Notes under the pieces: generated by a model
What the model was told of the DNA's origin: nothing
Databases searched by the model: none
The model's input: the letters and a program-made list of their open reading frames with translations, nothing else
Assembly (NCBI GenBank): GCA_022711765.1
Contig: JAKLEB010000002.1
Location: 1,001,726 to 1,065,725, forward strand
Direction: 5' to 3'
Source of the DNA: Candidatus Krumholzibacteriota bacterium
GTDB lineage: Bacteria > Krumholzibacteriota > Krumholzibacteriia > LZORAL124-64-63
Length of the DNA stretch: 64,000 nt
Program-made: the position numbers and the translations under genes
Shown: in pieces, positions 26,869 to 36,200 of the stretch
Position numbering within the stretch: position 1 is the stretch's first letter
Layout: every line of letters begins with the position of its first letter

Positions 26869-28257
26869 TCACTTCCAGTGCTCGGAGATGAACGCATCCA
26901 CCTCGGGGATGCCGCCCTGCATGACCAGGTAGCCGTTGTGCGGTTCGCGCTCGGTGATCTCGCCGTTGACCGGCGTGAGCATGAGGCGCTTGACCTCGTC
27001 GTGGTCCTGGCTCTGGCCGAGCGCCCAGCCCAGCTTCACGTACGCGACCTCGGGCATCATGTTGGCGGCCGGGATCACCCCCAGCTCCATGATCTCGCGG
27101 CCGGTCTCGTAGACGTACATCTGCACGTAGCCCCAGAGCGTCTGCACCGTCATGTAGACGTGGGCGCCGGCCGTACGCGCGCGCTCGAGCGCCGGGTAGA
27201 GCGGCTTGTTCACGTGGCCGAGCCCGGTGCCGGCGATGATGATGCCGCGATAGCCGTGATCGATCAGGCTGTCGATGATGTCGGGCTTCATGTTGGGATA
27301 GTAGTAGACGATCGCGACCCGGTCGTCGAAGCACGCCTTGAGCGCGACCTGCTTCACGTCGCGGCGCCGGTTGTAGTCGCCGCGGAACGGCTTGACGCCC
27401 TCGCTGTCCACGCGCGCCAGCGGGATGTCGCTGATCGTGCGGAACGTCGAGCGGTACGACGAGTGCATCTTGCGCACCCGCGTGCCCCGGTGCAGCAGGC
27501 CGTACTGGTCGCTGGTCGGGCCGAACATGCAGACCATGACCTCGGCGATGTCGCTGGTCGCCGCGGTGCGGGCGGCGTTGATGAGGTTGATCGCGGCATC
27601 GGAGCTGGGACGGTCGCTCGAGCGCTGGCTGCCGACCATGACCACGGGCACCGGCAGCTCCTGGAGCATGAACGTCAACGCGGCCGCCGTGTGATGCATG
27701 GTGTCGGTGCCGTGGCCGACCACGATGCCGGCGACGCCCTTCTCGATCTCCGCCGCGATCGCGCGCGCGGTGCCCATCCACTGCTCCGGACCCATGTTCT
27801 CGCTGAAGACGCCGTACAGCTTCTCCGTCTCGAGATTGCAGACGTCGGCGAGCTCCGGCACCGATCCGTACAGCTCGCCGGGGCTGAACGCCGGGATCAC
27901 GGCACCCGTGCGATAGTCGAGCCGGCTGGCGATGGTGCCGCCGGTGCCGATCAGCTTCACGCGCGGCTTGACCGGATCGTAGGGGAACGCCTTCTCCGGG
28001 ATCTTGTAGTGGGCGACCTTGCGGCCATGCACGGTGATGCGCCGGACCGTGTCCGCGCGCACGCCGATGTTGTAGCCGGTGTCGAGCTTGAGCACGATGT
28101 GGGCGGCGTCGGCGGTCTCGCTGCGCGGCAGGATCAATCCCGAGAAATCGCCGCGGCTCGTGTGCAGGGTCGCCTGGCTCCAGACCGGCGCCTTCTGCTG
28201 CTCGAGCACGTCGAGGGCCGGGGAGCGATAACCGGGGAAATCGTTCGCGTCGCTCAC
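26869..28257 (-). CDS. gatD: Glutamyl-tRNA(Gln) amidotransferase subunit D
   Basis: 462 residues. Asparaginase-like amidase that releases ammonia from glutamine or asparagine for GatE. An N-terminal beta-barrel domain (SRGDFSGLILPRSE) characteristic of GatD and absent from ordinary L-asparaginases precedes the catalytic part. Active site: GTGGTIASRLDYRTGAV (Thr near 105), GHGTDTMHHTAAAL, and GSQRSSDRPSSDAAIN. Its start overlaps the end of gatE in ATGA. GatDE is generally described as archaea-specific, so its presence amid bacterial genes is unusual. Confidence 0.95.
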   Translation of the reverse strand: MSDANDFPGYRSPALDVLEQQKAPVWSQATLHTSRGDFSGLILPRSETADAAHIVLKLDTGYNIGVRADTVRRITVHGRKVAHYKIPEKAFPYDPVKPRVKLIGTGGTIASRLDYRTGAVIPAFSPGELYGSVPELADVCNLETEKLYGVFSENMGPEQWMGTARAIAAEIEKGVAGIVVGHGTDTMHHTAAALTFMLQELPVPVVMVGSQRSSDRPSSDAAINLINAARTAATSDIAEVMVCMFGPTSDQYGLLHRGTRVRKMHSSYRSTFRTISDIPLARVDSEGVKPFRGDYNRRRDVKQVALKACFDDRVAIVYYYPNMKPDIIDSLIDHGYRGIIIAGTGLGHVNKPLYPALERARTAGAHVYMTVQTLWGYVQMYVYETGREIMELGVIPAANMMPEVAYVKLGWALGQSQDHDEVKRLMLTPVNGEITEREPHNGYLVMQGGIPEVDAFISEHWK

Positions 28258-30155
28258 GCCAGCGCCTCCTTGACCCAGGTGCGGACCGTGCGGCCGGCGA
28301 TCCGACCGCGCAGGCCGGGCATCACGTGTCCCATGACGAAGTCCTCGCCCCGCCGGCCCTCGCGCGGACCCTCGGGGACGGTCGCCAGCGCGGCCGCGAA
28401 GCGGCGGCGCGCCGCGGACTCGCGCTCGACCGCCGGCGGATCACCCTCGGCGAGGTAGATCCCCTCGGCGACGATCTCGCCGGCCGCGAGCCGGCGGATC
28501 GTCGCGCGCCACCAGTCGCCGGCGACCTTGAGGCTCGCCGGCCGCGGGCAGCTGCGATCCAGCAGCAGGCTCGCGAGCCCCGTCGCGGACAGGCCGTCGC
28601 CGCATTCGCCGACGAGCGCCTGGAAGAGGTCGTACGCGGGGTGGCGGCTCAGGCGATCGGCGAGGTCGGCTCCGACTCCCTGACGCTCCAGGCCTTCGCG
28701 TCGCTCCCAGGGGCGCTCGGGGAGGGCGGCGAAGATCCGGTCCAGCCGCGCGTCCTCGAGCGGGATCGGCGGCAGGTCCGTGTCCGGGTACATGCGGTCG
28801 GCGCCCGGCAGGATCCGCTCGAATCCGTTGGTGCCGTCGTCGAGGGCCTGGCGGGTCTCGCTGGGCACGCCCTGGACGGCGTCCCGGGCGCGCAGCACGA
28901 TCTCGCGCGCGGCGGTCTCGGCGTCCCGCTGGCGGCCCCAGACCACGAGCACCGGGACGGATCCCTCGACGCCGCAGGCCTTGGTGATCCGGTCCCACTC
29001 GCCGCCGGAGAACGTCGGAGCGTCCTGCGTGGAGCAGGCCAGGTTGGGCAGCTCGTCGATGCAGGCGATGACGCGGATTCGATCGCTGAATTCCTTGAGG
29101 AAGGTCGTCCGCGGCTGGGTCGGGGCGCCGGGGAGGTTCTCGAAACCGGGGAGGGGCACGGCCAGCACGGTCGCGCCCTTCTCGACGGCGCGGCGCACGT
29201 TCTGGAATTCCGTGCTGCGGACGAACGTGGTCACGTCGACGAATCGTTCCGGGAGGTCCTGTTCCCGGACGCCGCGGCGCTGCAGCTCGCGCTGGATCGC
29301 GACGAGACTCGTCTGGCGCAGTCCCTCGTTGTGGACCAGGCGGGGAATGTCGCGCAGGCTGGGAACGCCCTTGATCTCGATCCGGGTGCCGCCGGTGACC
29401 GAGACGTTGACGTCCTGCCGGGCGGCGCCGGGCCCGGTGCGCACGAGACCGGAGACGCGGGCGAGCCAGCGGATGATCTGGCCCACCTCCATGACCTCGA
29501 ACGGGGTCCGCATGTCGGGATCGGTCACCGTCTCGATCAGGGGCATGCCGAGGCGGTCGGTCCGGTAGGTGCGCAGATGACCGCGGTCGGCGACCTCGCG
29601 GCAACTGTCTTCCTCGAGGGAGATCTGGCGGATGCGGATCGATCGGCCGCGGTAGGGGATGGCGCCGTCGGTGCCGACGATGGCGGTGCGCTGGAATCCG
29701 GTCGGGATGCTGCCGTCCAGGTACTGTTTGCGGGTGATGTGGACCTCGCTGACGATGTTGCAGCCGAGCAGCCGCGCAATGGCGATGCTCCGGTCGAGCG
29801 CCAGATCGTCGATCTCGAAGGGCGGCGCATCGTCCATCTCGTAGGTGCAGACCGTCTCGTTGTTCAGCAGGTAGACGATGTCCTTGCGGGTCTTGAATTC
29901 CATCAGCGCCGTCCCGTCGTACTCGCCCATCTCGGACAGGGTCGGCCGCATGTGACGGAGGACTTCCGCCTGGTGCTCGAGGCTGTACCGGCCGGCGGGA
30001 CAGCGGCAGAAGAGCTTGCGCTGCGTCAGCAGCTGCTGATGGACCTCCAGACCGGATTTCAGCCCCAGATCGGCGTATCCGGCCGGATCGAGCTCCCCGA
30101 AATGGGGCAGTGGATTCAACAGCCAGGGTTCGGTCAGAGCATTGCGTGGATTCAT
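28254..30155 (-). CDS. gatE: Glutamyl-tRNA(Gln) amidotransferase subunit E
   Basis: 633 residues. It phosphorylates and amidates Glu on mischarged tRNA(Gln) together with GatD. N-terminal GLKSGLEVHQQL (residues 32-42), KLFCRCP (zinc-type cysteines), and LLNNETVCTYEMDD. An AspRS-like insertion around residues 270-420 and LPGADRMYPDTDLPP distinguish GatE (about 630 residues) from bacterial GatB (about 480). The C-terminal helical and YqeY-like tail follows. The ATG at 30155 matches the family N-terminus but has no clear Shine-Dalgarno; GTG 30164 is another option. Divergent from rex. Confidence 0.95.
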   Translation of the reverse strand: MNPRNALTEPWLLNPLPHFGELDPAGYADLGLKSGLEVHQQLLTQRKLFCRCPAGRYSLEHQAEVLRHMRPTLSEMGEYDGTALMEFKTRKDIVYLLNNETVCTYEMDDAPPFEIDDLALDRSIAIARLLGCNIVSEVHITRKQYLDGSIPTGFQRTAIVGTDGAIPYRGRSIRIRQISLEEDSCREVADRGHLRTYRTDRLGMPLIETVTDPDMRTPFEVMEVGQIIRWLARVSGLVRTGPGAARQDVNVSVTGGTRIEIKGVPSLRDIPRLVHNEGLRQTSLVAIQRELQRRGVREQDLPERFVDVTTFVRSTEFQNVRRAVEKGATVLAVPLPGFENLPGAPTQPRTTFLKEFSDRIRVIACIDELPNLACSTQDAPTFSGGEWDRITKACGVEGSVPVLVVWGRQRDAETAAREIVLRARDAVQGVPSETRQALDDGTNGFERILPGADRMYPDTDLPPIPLEDARLDRIFAALPERPWERREGLERQGVGADLADRLSRHPAYDLFQALVGECGDGLSATGLASLLLDRSCPRPASLKVAGDWWRATIRRLAAGEIVAEGIYLAEGDPPAVERESAARRRFAAALATVPEGPREGRRGEDFVMGHVMPGLRGRIAGRTVRTWVKEALA

Positions 30156-30321
30156 GAAGGCCACCGTGGCTGGAGGAGGCGACTCGGATCGTGGCGGGCG
30201 GCTCGCGGCCGCCAGCGGCGGGGTCAAATATAGGTTTCGCGCCAGTGAGGTCCATGGAAAAAAGGGCGGCGGGGCGGCGCCTTCGAATCCGTGTTGCGAG
30301 AACCCGCGCCAGGCCGTAACC

Positions 30322-30337
30322 TGTTTACGTATTCACA
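30322..30337. promoter_or_regulatory. Rex operator (ROP-like box)
   Basis: TGTTTACGTATTCACA matches 12 of 16 positions of the Streptomyces Rex operator TGTGAACGCGTTCACA, and lies within a wider CCTGT...ACAGG palindrome (30320-30339). It is 66 bp before the rex ATG and overlaps a possible -35 (TTCACA). This suggests autoregulation by NADH/NAD ratio, and perhaps an effect on the divergent gatE. Two more overlapping palindromes of CGCGAAC/GTTCGCG lie at 30371-30391. The rest of the 30156-30402 region shows no other named element. Confidence 0.65.
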
Positions 30338-30402
30338 GGACTCTCGACTTCCCTCGCATAAGTGTTATTCCGCGAACAATCGCGGTTCGCGCGGAGGTGT
30401 CC

Positions 30403-31104
30403 ATGGCCAGTAGCGAGCGCAACCTGCAGACCTGCGAGGTCCCGGACGCCACGGTCCAGCGCCTGCCTCTCTATCTCGAGAAGCTCAAGCTGTTGCAGGC
30501 GATCGGCGTGGAGGACGTGTCCTCCCGCCAGCTGGCGGAGTCGCTTGACATCAAGGCCAGCCAGCTCCGGCACGATTTCCACTACTTCGGCGGCTTCAGC
30601 CGCCCCGGTCGGCCGTACCGGGTGGAGAAGCTCGTCACGGCGCTCGAGCAGATCATCGGCGTCGATCGACCCGTGCCGACCGCGATCGTCGGCGCCGGAC
30701 ATCTTGGCCAGGCGCTCGCGAACTATCCGGGTCTGCAGCTGCAGGGATTCCCGATTCGCGCGATCTTCGACGTCAATCCCAAGCTCCTGGGACTCGAGAT
30801 CCGCGGCCAGCCGGTCCGGGACCTCGACGACCTGGAGCCGGTCTGCCGTCGCGAGGGGATCAAGATCGGCGTGATCACGGTCCCTGCCAGCAGCGCGCAG
30901 GAGGTGGTCAACCGGCTGGTCGCCGCCGGTGTGACCGGCCTGCTCAACTTCGCGCCGACCGAGCTCAAGGTGCCCGGCCACGTCTCCGTGCGCCACGAGC
31001 GCCTCACGGTCGGGATCATGGCCCTGAGCTTCAAGGTGAAGTGCGGGGCTCTCGCGCGATCCGCGGCGGGGAACGAACCGGGACCCCTGGCGGGATCCGC
31101 GTGA
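30403..31104 (+). CDS. rex: Redox-sensing transcriptional repressor Rex
   Basis: 233 residues. N-terminal winged helix with SRQLAESLDIKASQLRHDFHYFG (in pieces: recognition helix KASQLRHDF, wing GGFSRPGRPYRV) and a Rossmann NADH-binding domain, VGAGHLGQALANY near residue 97, then INFAPTEL-like LNFAPTELKVP. It represses fermentation and respiratory genes when NAD+ is high and releases DNA with NADH. The ATG at 30403 has GGAGGT 4 nt upstream; the frame is open further upstream but the family starts here. A matching operator lies just ahead of it. Confidence 0.95.
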   Translation: MASSERNLQTCEVPDATVQRLPLYLEKLKLLQAIGVEDVSSRQLAESLDIKASQLRHDFHYFGGFSRPGRPYRVEKLVTALEQIIGVDRPVPTAIVGAGHLGQALANYPGLQLQGFPIRAIFDVNPKLLGLEIRGQPVRDLDDLEPVCRREGIKIGVITVPASSAQEVVNRLVAAGVTGLLNFAPTELKVPGHVSVRHERLTVGIMALSFKVKCGALARSAAGNEPGPLAGSA

Positions 31105-31122
31105 GGCCGGCGGCCTGAGACG

Positions 31123-31842
31123 TCACCGGTGGACCGGGTAGGCCTCGCCGATCTGGCCCTTGGCCTGTTCGGCGTAGGCGATCGCCTCCTGGCGGCTGTC
31201 GAACCAGCCGATCCAGACCCGGTAGATCATTCCCCCCGATGCGGTGCTGATGGCCCGGACGTGCGCCGTGACGCCCTTCGCCGCCAGATCCGTCACCTTC
31301 TTGTCGGCGTTCGCTTCGACCTCGAACGCATCGATCTGCACGGCCCAGGGACCCGTCTCCCGTGGCTTGATCGCCGGCGTGATCGTCCGGGGCTGCGGGG
31401 CCGTGGTGACGGCGTCGTCCGGCCGCGAGTCCGGTCCGGTCGGGCCGGGTGATTCGGGGACGAGGTCGGGGCGCTGCTCGACTGCCGAGGCCATGGACTC
31501 CGGCAGCGAGGACCGATCGGCGTCGACCGCGGTCGACTGCCGCTCGCCCGCCGGTCGCTCGGGAACGAGCGGCTGCCGCTCCTGCTGGATGTCGACGCTG
31601 CCGGAGCGCGGCGCCTGCGCGAGGGCGCTGTCCGCGGTGACCACGGAAAGCTGGTCGCCGATCCCGGTCGGCGCGCTGCCGCCCCGCGGCCAGAAGAGGT
31701 AGGCGCCGCCCGCCAGGACGATGATCAGCGCCACGAGGAGCGGCCGCGAGACGCGGCCGCTACGGGTCTCCCGCGAGTAGCGGCCCCGGCGCCGGACGGT
31801 TCCCCTTGCTCCCGGCGTGCCCGGCTCCTTCATTTCCGGCAT
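31123..31842 (-). CDS. SPOR-domain inner-membrane protein
   Basis: 239 residues. Short basic cytoplasmic N-terminus, one membrane span (PLLVALIIVLAGGAYLFW, about residues 34-51), a disordered Pro/Arg/Glu-rich periplasmic linker of some 110 residues, and a C-terminal SPOR domain (WAVQIDAFEVEANADKKV, then YRVWIGWFDSRQEAIAYAEQ). SPOR domains bind denuded glycan strands at division septa. Convergent with rex, 18 bp apart. The ATG at 31842 has AAGGAAGGTGA upstream. Confidence 0.9.
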   Translation of the reverse strand: MPEMKEPGTPGARGTVRRRGRYSRETRSGRVSRPLLVALIIVLAGGAYLFWPRGGSAPTGIGDQLSVVTADSALAQAPRSGSVDIQQERQPLVPERPAGERQSTAVDADRSSLPESMASAVEQRPDLVPESPGPTGPDSRPDDAVTTAPQPRTITPAIKPRETGPWAVQIDAFEVEANADKKVTDLAAKGVTAHVRAISTASGGMIYRVWIGWFDSRQEAIAYAEQAKGQIGEAYPVHR

Positions 31843-31926
31843 GGCTCACCTTCCTTGCTGCCTCCATTATGGCGAGGGTGGCCGGGCTTGCAAGCCCGAG
31901 GTTCACGGCCGACTCCGGGAGCGCCC

Positions 31927-32625
31927 ATGAACCCGCACGGTCCGCTGGCCCGCCGGGCGGTCATCTTCGATCTCGACGGTACGTTGGTCGACTCTCGGGT
32001 CGACATCGCGGCGGCGGCCAATCACGCGCGGATCGCGGCCGGGTTGCAGCCTCTGCCCACCGAGGTCGTGACCCGCTATGTCGGCGACGGCGTCGCGCGG
32101 CTCATGGAACGGGTGCTTGCCCACGATCGGGATGCCGATCAGCCGATCGGACTGGCGGCGGCGGCGGCTCTCTCCGCTGGGCTCGCTCGCTTCGCCGAGT
32201 ACTACGGCGACCACCTGCTCGATACCACGCGTCTGTACCCCGGCATCGCCGATCTGCTGACGGCTCTGGCCGGCCGACCGCTGTTCGTGGCGACGAACAA
32301 GCCGCGCCGCTTCACGCTGGCGATCCTGAGCGGGCTGGGCGTCGCCGGCTGCTTCCGTCGCGTCGTGGCCGGCGACGACGTCGCGGAGCGGAAACCCGAT
32401 CCGGCTCATCTGCTGGCCTGCCTGGCGGGCACCGGCCTCGCGGCCGAGCACGCGATCGTCGTGGGCGACAGCACCCATGACATCCGCGCGGCTCGCGCCC
32501 TGCACGCGCGGGCGGTGGCCGTGGGCTGGGGACTGGTCGAACCGGCCCGGCTGGCGGCCGAGAGCCCGGATGCCCTCGTGGATGATGTCGCGGCGCTGGG
32601 CCGCGAGCTCGGCGCCGGGACCTGA
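31927..32625 (+). CDS. gph: HAD-family phosphoglycolate phosphatase-like hydrolase
   Basis: 232 residues. HAD motif I IFDLDGTLVDS, a helical cap (LMERVLAHDRD region), motif II FVATNKPRR, motif III with the Lys in VAERKPDP, and motif IV VVGDSTHDIRAARA. This order and cap type match Gph-type 2-phosphoglycolate phosphatases; related PpaX or sugar-phosphate phosphatases cannot be excluded. The ATG at 31927 is preceded by GGGAG. No operon partner: the next gene is convergent 5 bp away. Confidence 0.85.
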   Translation: MNPHGPLARRAVIFDLDGTLVDSRVDIAAAANHARIAAGLQPLPTEVVTRYVGDGVARLMERVLAHDRDADQPIGLAAAAALSAGLARFAEYYGDHLLDTTRLYPGIADLLTALAGRPLFVATNKPRRFTLAILSGLGVAGCFRRVVAGDDVAERKPDPAHLLACLAGTGLAAEHAIVVGDSTHDIRAARALHARAVAVGWGLVEPARLAAESPDALVDDVAALGRELGAGT

Positions 32626-32630
32626 CGGGT

Positions 32631-33116
32631 TCAGGACGCGGCGGCTGCCCGCCGGTGCAGGTCGGTCAAGAGCCGGGTCACCCCGGCGATCGTGTACTCG
32701 TCGTCCGGCTCCGGCTGTTGCCCGTCGCGCTCGAAGCGAGGCCGCTCGGCGAACCGCTGGCCCCAGGTCATGTCCGTCTCCCGAACCAGGTCCGTCATGG
32801 CGCCAGGCAGGGCGAGCAACCGCTCCAGCCACACCGCGACCGTCGCCGCCGGCTGGCCCAGACCAGCCTCCAGGAGGTCAGGCAGCCCTTCCAGCCGCCG
32901 CAGGATGACGATCCTCAGGCAACCCGCGGGATCGACGAGTGCGTCGCGCAGCCAGAGGTCGATCTCCAGCAGGGCGCGCGTGATCACCGGCGTGGGGCTG
33001 GCGCCGCGGAGATGCCCGCCTCCGTCACGTCCGGCGAGCGCCGCGGTCAGGCTGGCGCGGAGGTGGAGCCGGGCGTCGCGCTCGATCCGCGCCCGTTCGT
33101 CGTCGTCGCGCTTCAT
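32631..33116 (-). CDS. Uncharacterised 161-residue protein
   Basis: I do not recognise this protein. It is Arg/Asp/Leu-rich with predicted amphipathic helices and no signal peptide, membrane span or cysteine motif; its composition is that of a soluble helical protein. It begins MKRDDDERARIERDARL, contains an ITRALLEIDLWLRDALVD helix and a central MTWGQRF stretch. It lies 129 bp downstream of the large GH13 gene on the same strand, so the two may be co-transcribed. The reading frame has normal codon bias and a plausible start, which is why I consider it real. Confidence 0.6.
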   Translation of the reverse strand: MKRDDDERARIERDARLHLRASLTAALAGRDGGGHLRGASPTPVITRALLEIDLWLRDALVDPAGCLRIVILRRLEGLPDLLEAGLGQPAATVAVWLERLLALPGAMTDLVRETDMTWGQRFAERPRFERDGQQPEPDDEYTIAGVTRLLTDLHRRAAAAS

Positions 33117-33245
33117 GGTCGGCGGCTCCGCGGTTCAGCGCACTCGACGGACGCGGTGGCGCGCAGGCAAACCGCCCGCACGGCCGGCGACACGCGCACC
33201 AGCCGGGGCCGTCGGGGGGCTGGTGTGGTGCTCGAGTCCACGAGA

Positions 33246-36200
33246 TCAGGGTACGGTCGAATCGTCGGACTGAATAGCCGGATCTTCGACCGCCAGTCGC
33301 TCGATCATGACCTGCTGGCGAAAGCCGGCCGCCGCTGCCAGGCGGCTCAACCGGGACGCCGCCGCCCGGGCGGCCGCCGGCCCGACCGATCCCAGGGCGG
33401 GCAGGGCGACCGCAGCGCAATCCAGGAGGAACTGGTGCCGTTCCTGGTTGAAGTACCAGGTCCCGTCGAACTGGTTCGCCTGCAGGAACCTCTGCGCGGC
33501 GACGTCGGCGAAGAGCCGCCGCAGCGCGGTCCTCGCACGCGGGCCGAGGAGGTCGCCGTGTCGGGTCAGGAGGTCCGCGACCGCGAAGATCAGGTCGGAT
33601 CCGCCAACACCGGGCGCCGCGGCGGCGAGGCCCGCCCGCGTCCGGTCCCGGAAGATCGCGAGGTCGTCCGCGTCGAGCCGGAACGCGCTTTCGATCCGGG
33701 GATCGACGGTCGCGCCCGGTTCCGGCGTGATCGGGCTGCCCAGCGCGGCGGCGAGGCGACGCTGCTGCCAGGACAGGTACGCCGCCGCGAGGCCCGCCGG
33801 TCGCGCGTCCGGATCGGTCGCCGCGGCGGCGATCCTCGCCAGGTCCTCCGTCAATGCCTGGACGGTCGCCTCCGGTCGCGCCGGTCCGTCGGGGGCGAGA
33901 CGGCGAGCGGTCTTCAAGACCTCCGTCCACGTCCGCGCGAGGCCGGCCACGTCACCGCTCTGCAGATCCCGCCACGCGGACTCGCGGTTCGCCTCGGCCA
34001 GAACGTCGAGGATCCCGGCGAGCTCGCACTCGCGCCGCGCCCGCCGGAGCGAGGGGACCGGACGGCCGGCGAGGTTGCGGTCGAGGGCGTGCCAGCTGCC
34101 GTCGGTATCCCGCAGCTCGCGCCAGTCCAGGAACGTGTGGCACTGATAGCCGCGCAGCTCGGCCCAGAGGCCGTCACGGGCGAGGGCGGCGCCGCTGTGC
34201 AGGTACTCGAGGCCGGTGACGAAGTCGCGGAACGCGTAGTAGACGCCCGGATCGGTCGCCAGCTGCAGCGCCTCGGCCAGACTGTGCCGCGCCAGGAACG
34301 GGTCGGCTTCGGCGGCCGCGACGTTGATGGCGCTGCTCGTATGGATCCGCCCGGCCGTGCTGCCGTAGACGTTGTTGTAGAGGATCAGTGCGCGTTCGTC
34401 GCGGTGACGGTTCGAGTACGCGAAGACGTTCTCGTCGACCCGTCCGTCCTCGGTCACGAAGTCGTACAGCGCGAAATGATCGGCGCCGGAGAAGAGCGCA
34501 CGCCGCCGCAGCAGAGGGAAGATCTCGCGCTCGTGCCGGTCCACCATGGCGTCGTCGACCGGCTCGTCCCAGTACGCGCGGCGGTATTCCATGCCGTACT
34601 TCTCGGCCAGTCCCTCGACCTGCCCGTGCCCGAACATCGGCAGGCCGGGCATGGTGACCATCATCACCGCGACGCCGAAGTACTTGTCGCCCTTGCCGAA
34701 CTGCTCGACCGCCGTTCGCTCGTCCGGGTTGTTCATGAAGTTCACGAAGCGCTTGAGCACTTCGGGCGAGAACTCGAGCACGTTCTTGACCGTCTGCCGG
34801 TACTTCTGGTTCTCCTCCATCTTGAGCATGTTCATGAACGCGCTGTTGTAGACGCGGTGCATGCCGAGCGTCCGGACGAAGTAGCCCTCCATCAACCAGA
34901 ACGCCTCGGCCAGCAGGAGCGTGTCGGGCACCTCGGCGGCGACCCGATCGACGACCTCCCGCCAGAACTCCTTGGGCATCAGCGCGAGGAACTGCTCGCG
35001 CGAGAGGCCATGCTCGGCGCGAGACGGGATCGCGCCGGCGTCGCCGGGCGCGGGGAACCACAGGCGCTGGTAGTGTTTCCTGGCCAGGGTCATCGCGGCG
35101 TCGAAGCGGATGATGGGGAACTGCCGCGCCACGTGCAGGATGGTCTGGATCACCGCCTCCCGGACGGCGGGATTCGTGAAGTCCAGTTGGGCGGTGTCGT
35201 TCCAGGGCATGCTCGTGCCGTCGTTGCCGTGGTAGATGTACCGCGTCTCGCCGCTGCGCGAATCCCGCCGCTCGAACACCACGGCCGCGTCGGTGCGCCG
35301 CCAGTAGCCCTCCTCGATGCGCACCTCGACGTCGGGGTGGCTGCAGAGGTCGCCACCCGTGAAGCGGTAGCCGGGATAGGGCGGGCGCGCGAGCTGCAAG
35401 AACCACTGCGGGTGCTCGACGACCCAGCGACTGTCGATCCCCATGTGGTTCGGCACCATGTCGCTCGCGAGGCGTATGCCGCGCTGCCACGCGCGATCGC
35501 GGAGGATCTGGAACGCCTCCTCGCCGCCGAGATCGCGCGCGATGCGGTAGTCGTCGAGCGAGTAGGCCGAGGCGACGGCCTCCGGATTGCCCGAGTACTG
35601 CTTGATCATGCGCGACGCCGTCGACCGTTCCCACAGGCCGATGAGCCACAGGCCGGTGAACCCCCAGCGCGCCAGCCGATCCAGTTCCTGCACCGGGATG
35701 TCCGCCAGGGTCCGGATCTCGTACCCGTGCCGGCGCGAGAGCTGGTCCATCCACACGTACGTGCTCTTGGCGATCAGGACCGCATTACTCATCCAGTCGG
35801 CGTCCCGGCTGAAGGCCACCGGTTCGGCGCGCAGCCAGTCGGCGCCGGCGAACTCCATGACCGGCGGCGGCCCGTACTCCGGGCTGCGCGCCAGCGCCAT
35901 TTCCTTGAGCAGGTCCCGGATCAGGTCCAGTCGCGCGAGCATCGACTCCGGCAGGACGCCGGCCCAGTGCTCGCGGATGTAGGCGAGTTGACCGGCGAGG
36001 TCGTCGGGGCTGGCCAGGATCGGCGAGCGCAGCAGGTGGAACAGGGTCTGCCCGGTCAGGCCGGAGGGCGCCTGGGCGTCGAAGAACTCCTCGAGCCCGA
36101 CCACGAAGGGAACGTAGCCGGCCTGGCGCTGCAGCTCCTCGTCGTCGAAGAGCTCGCGAAACGGCCGGGTCGCCGGATTGCGCATCATCAGATAGAGGAG

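Noticed and set aside
26869..30155. Contig contamination by an archaeon because of GatDE
   Set aside because: All flanking genes are bacterial (tamAB, rex, SPOR protein) with the same GC content and no break in the sequence.
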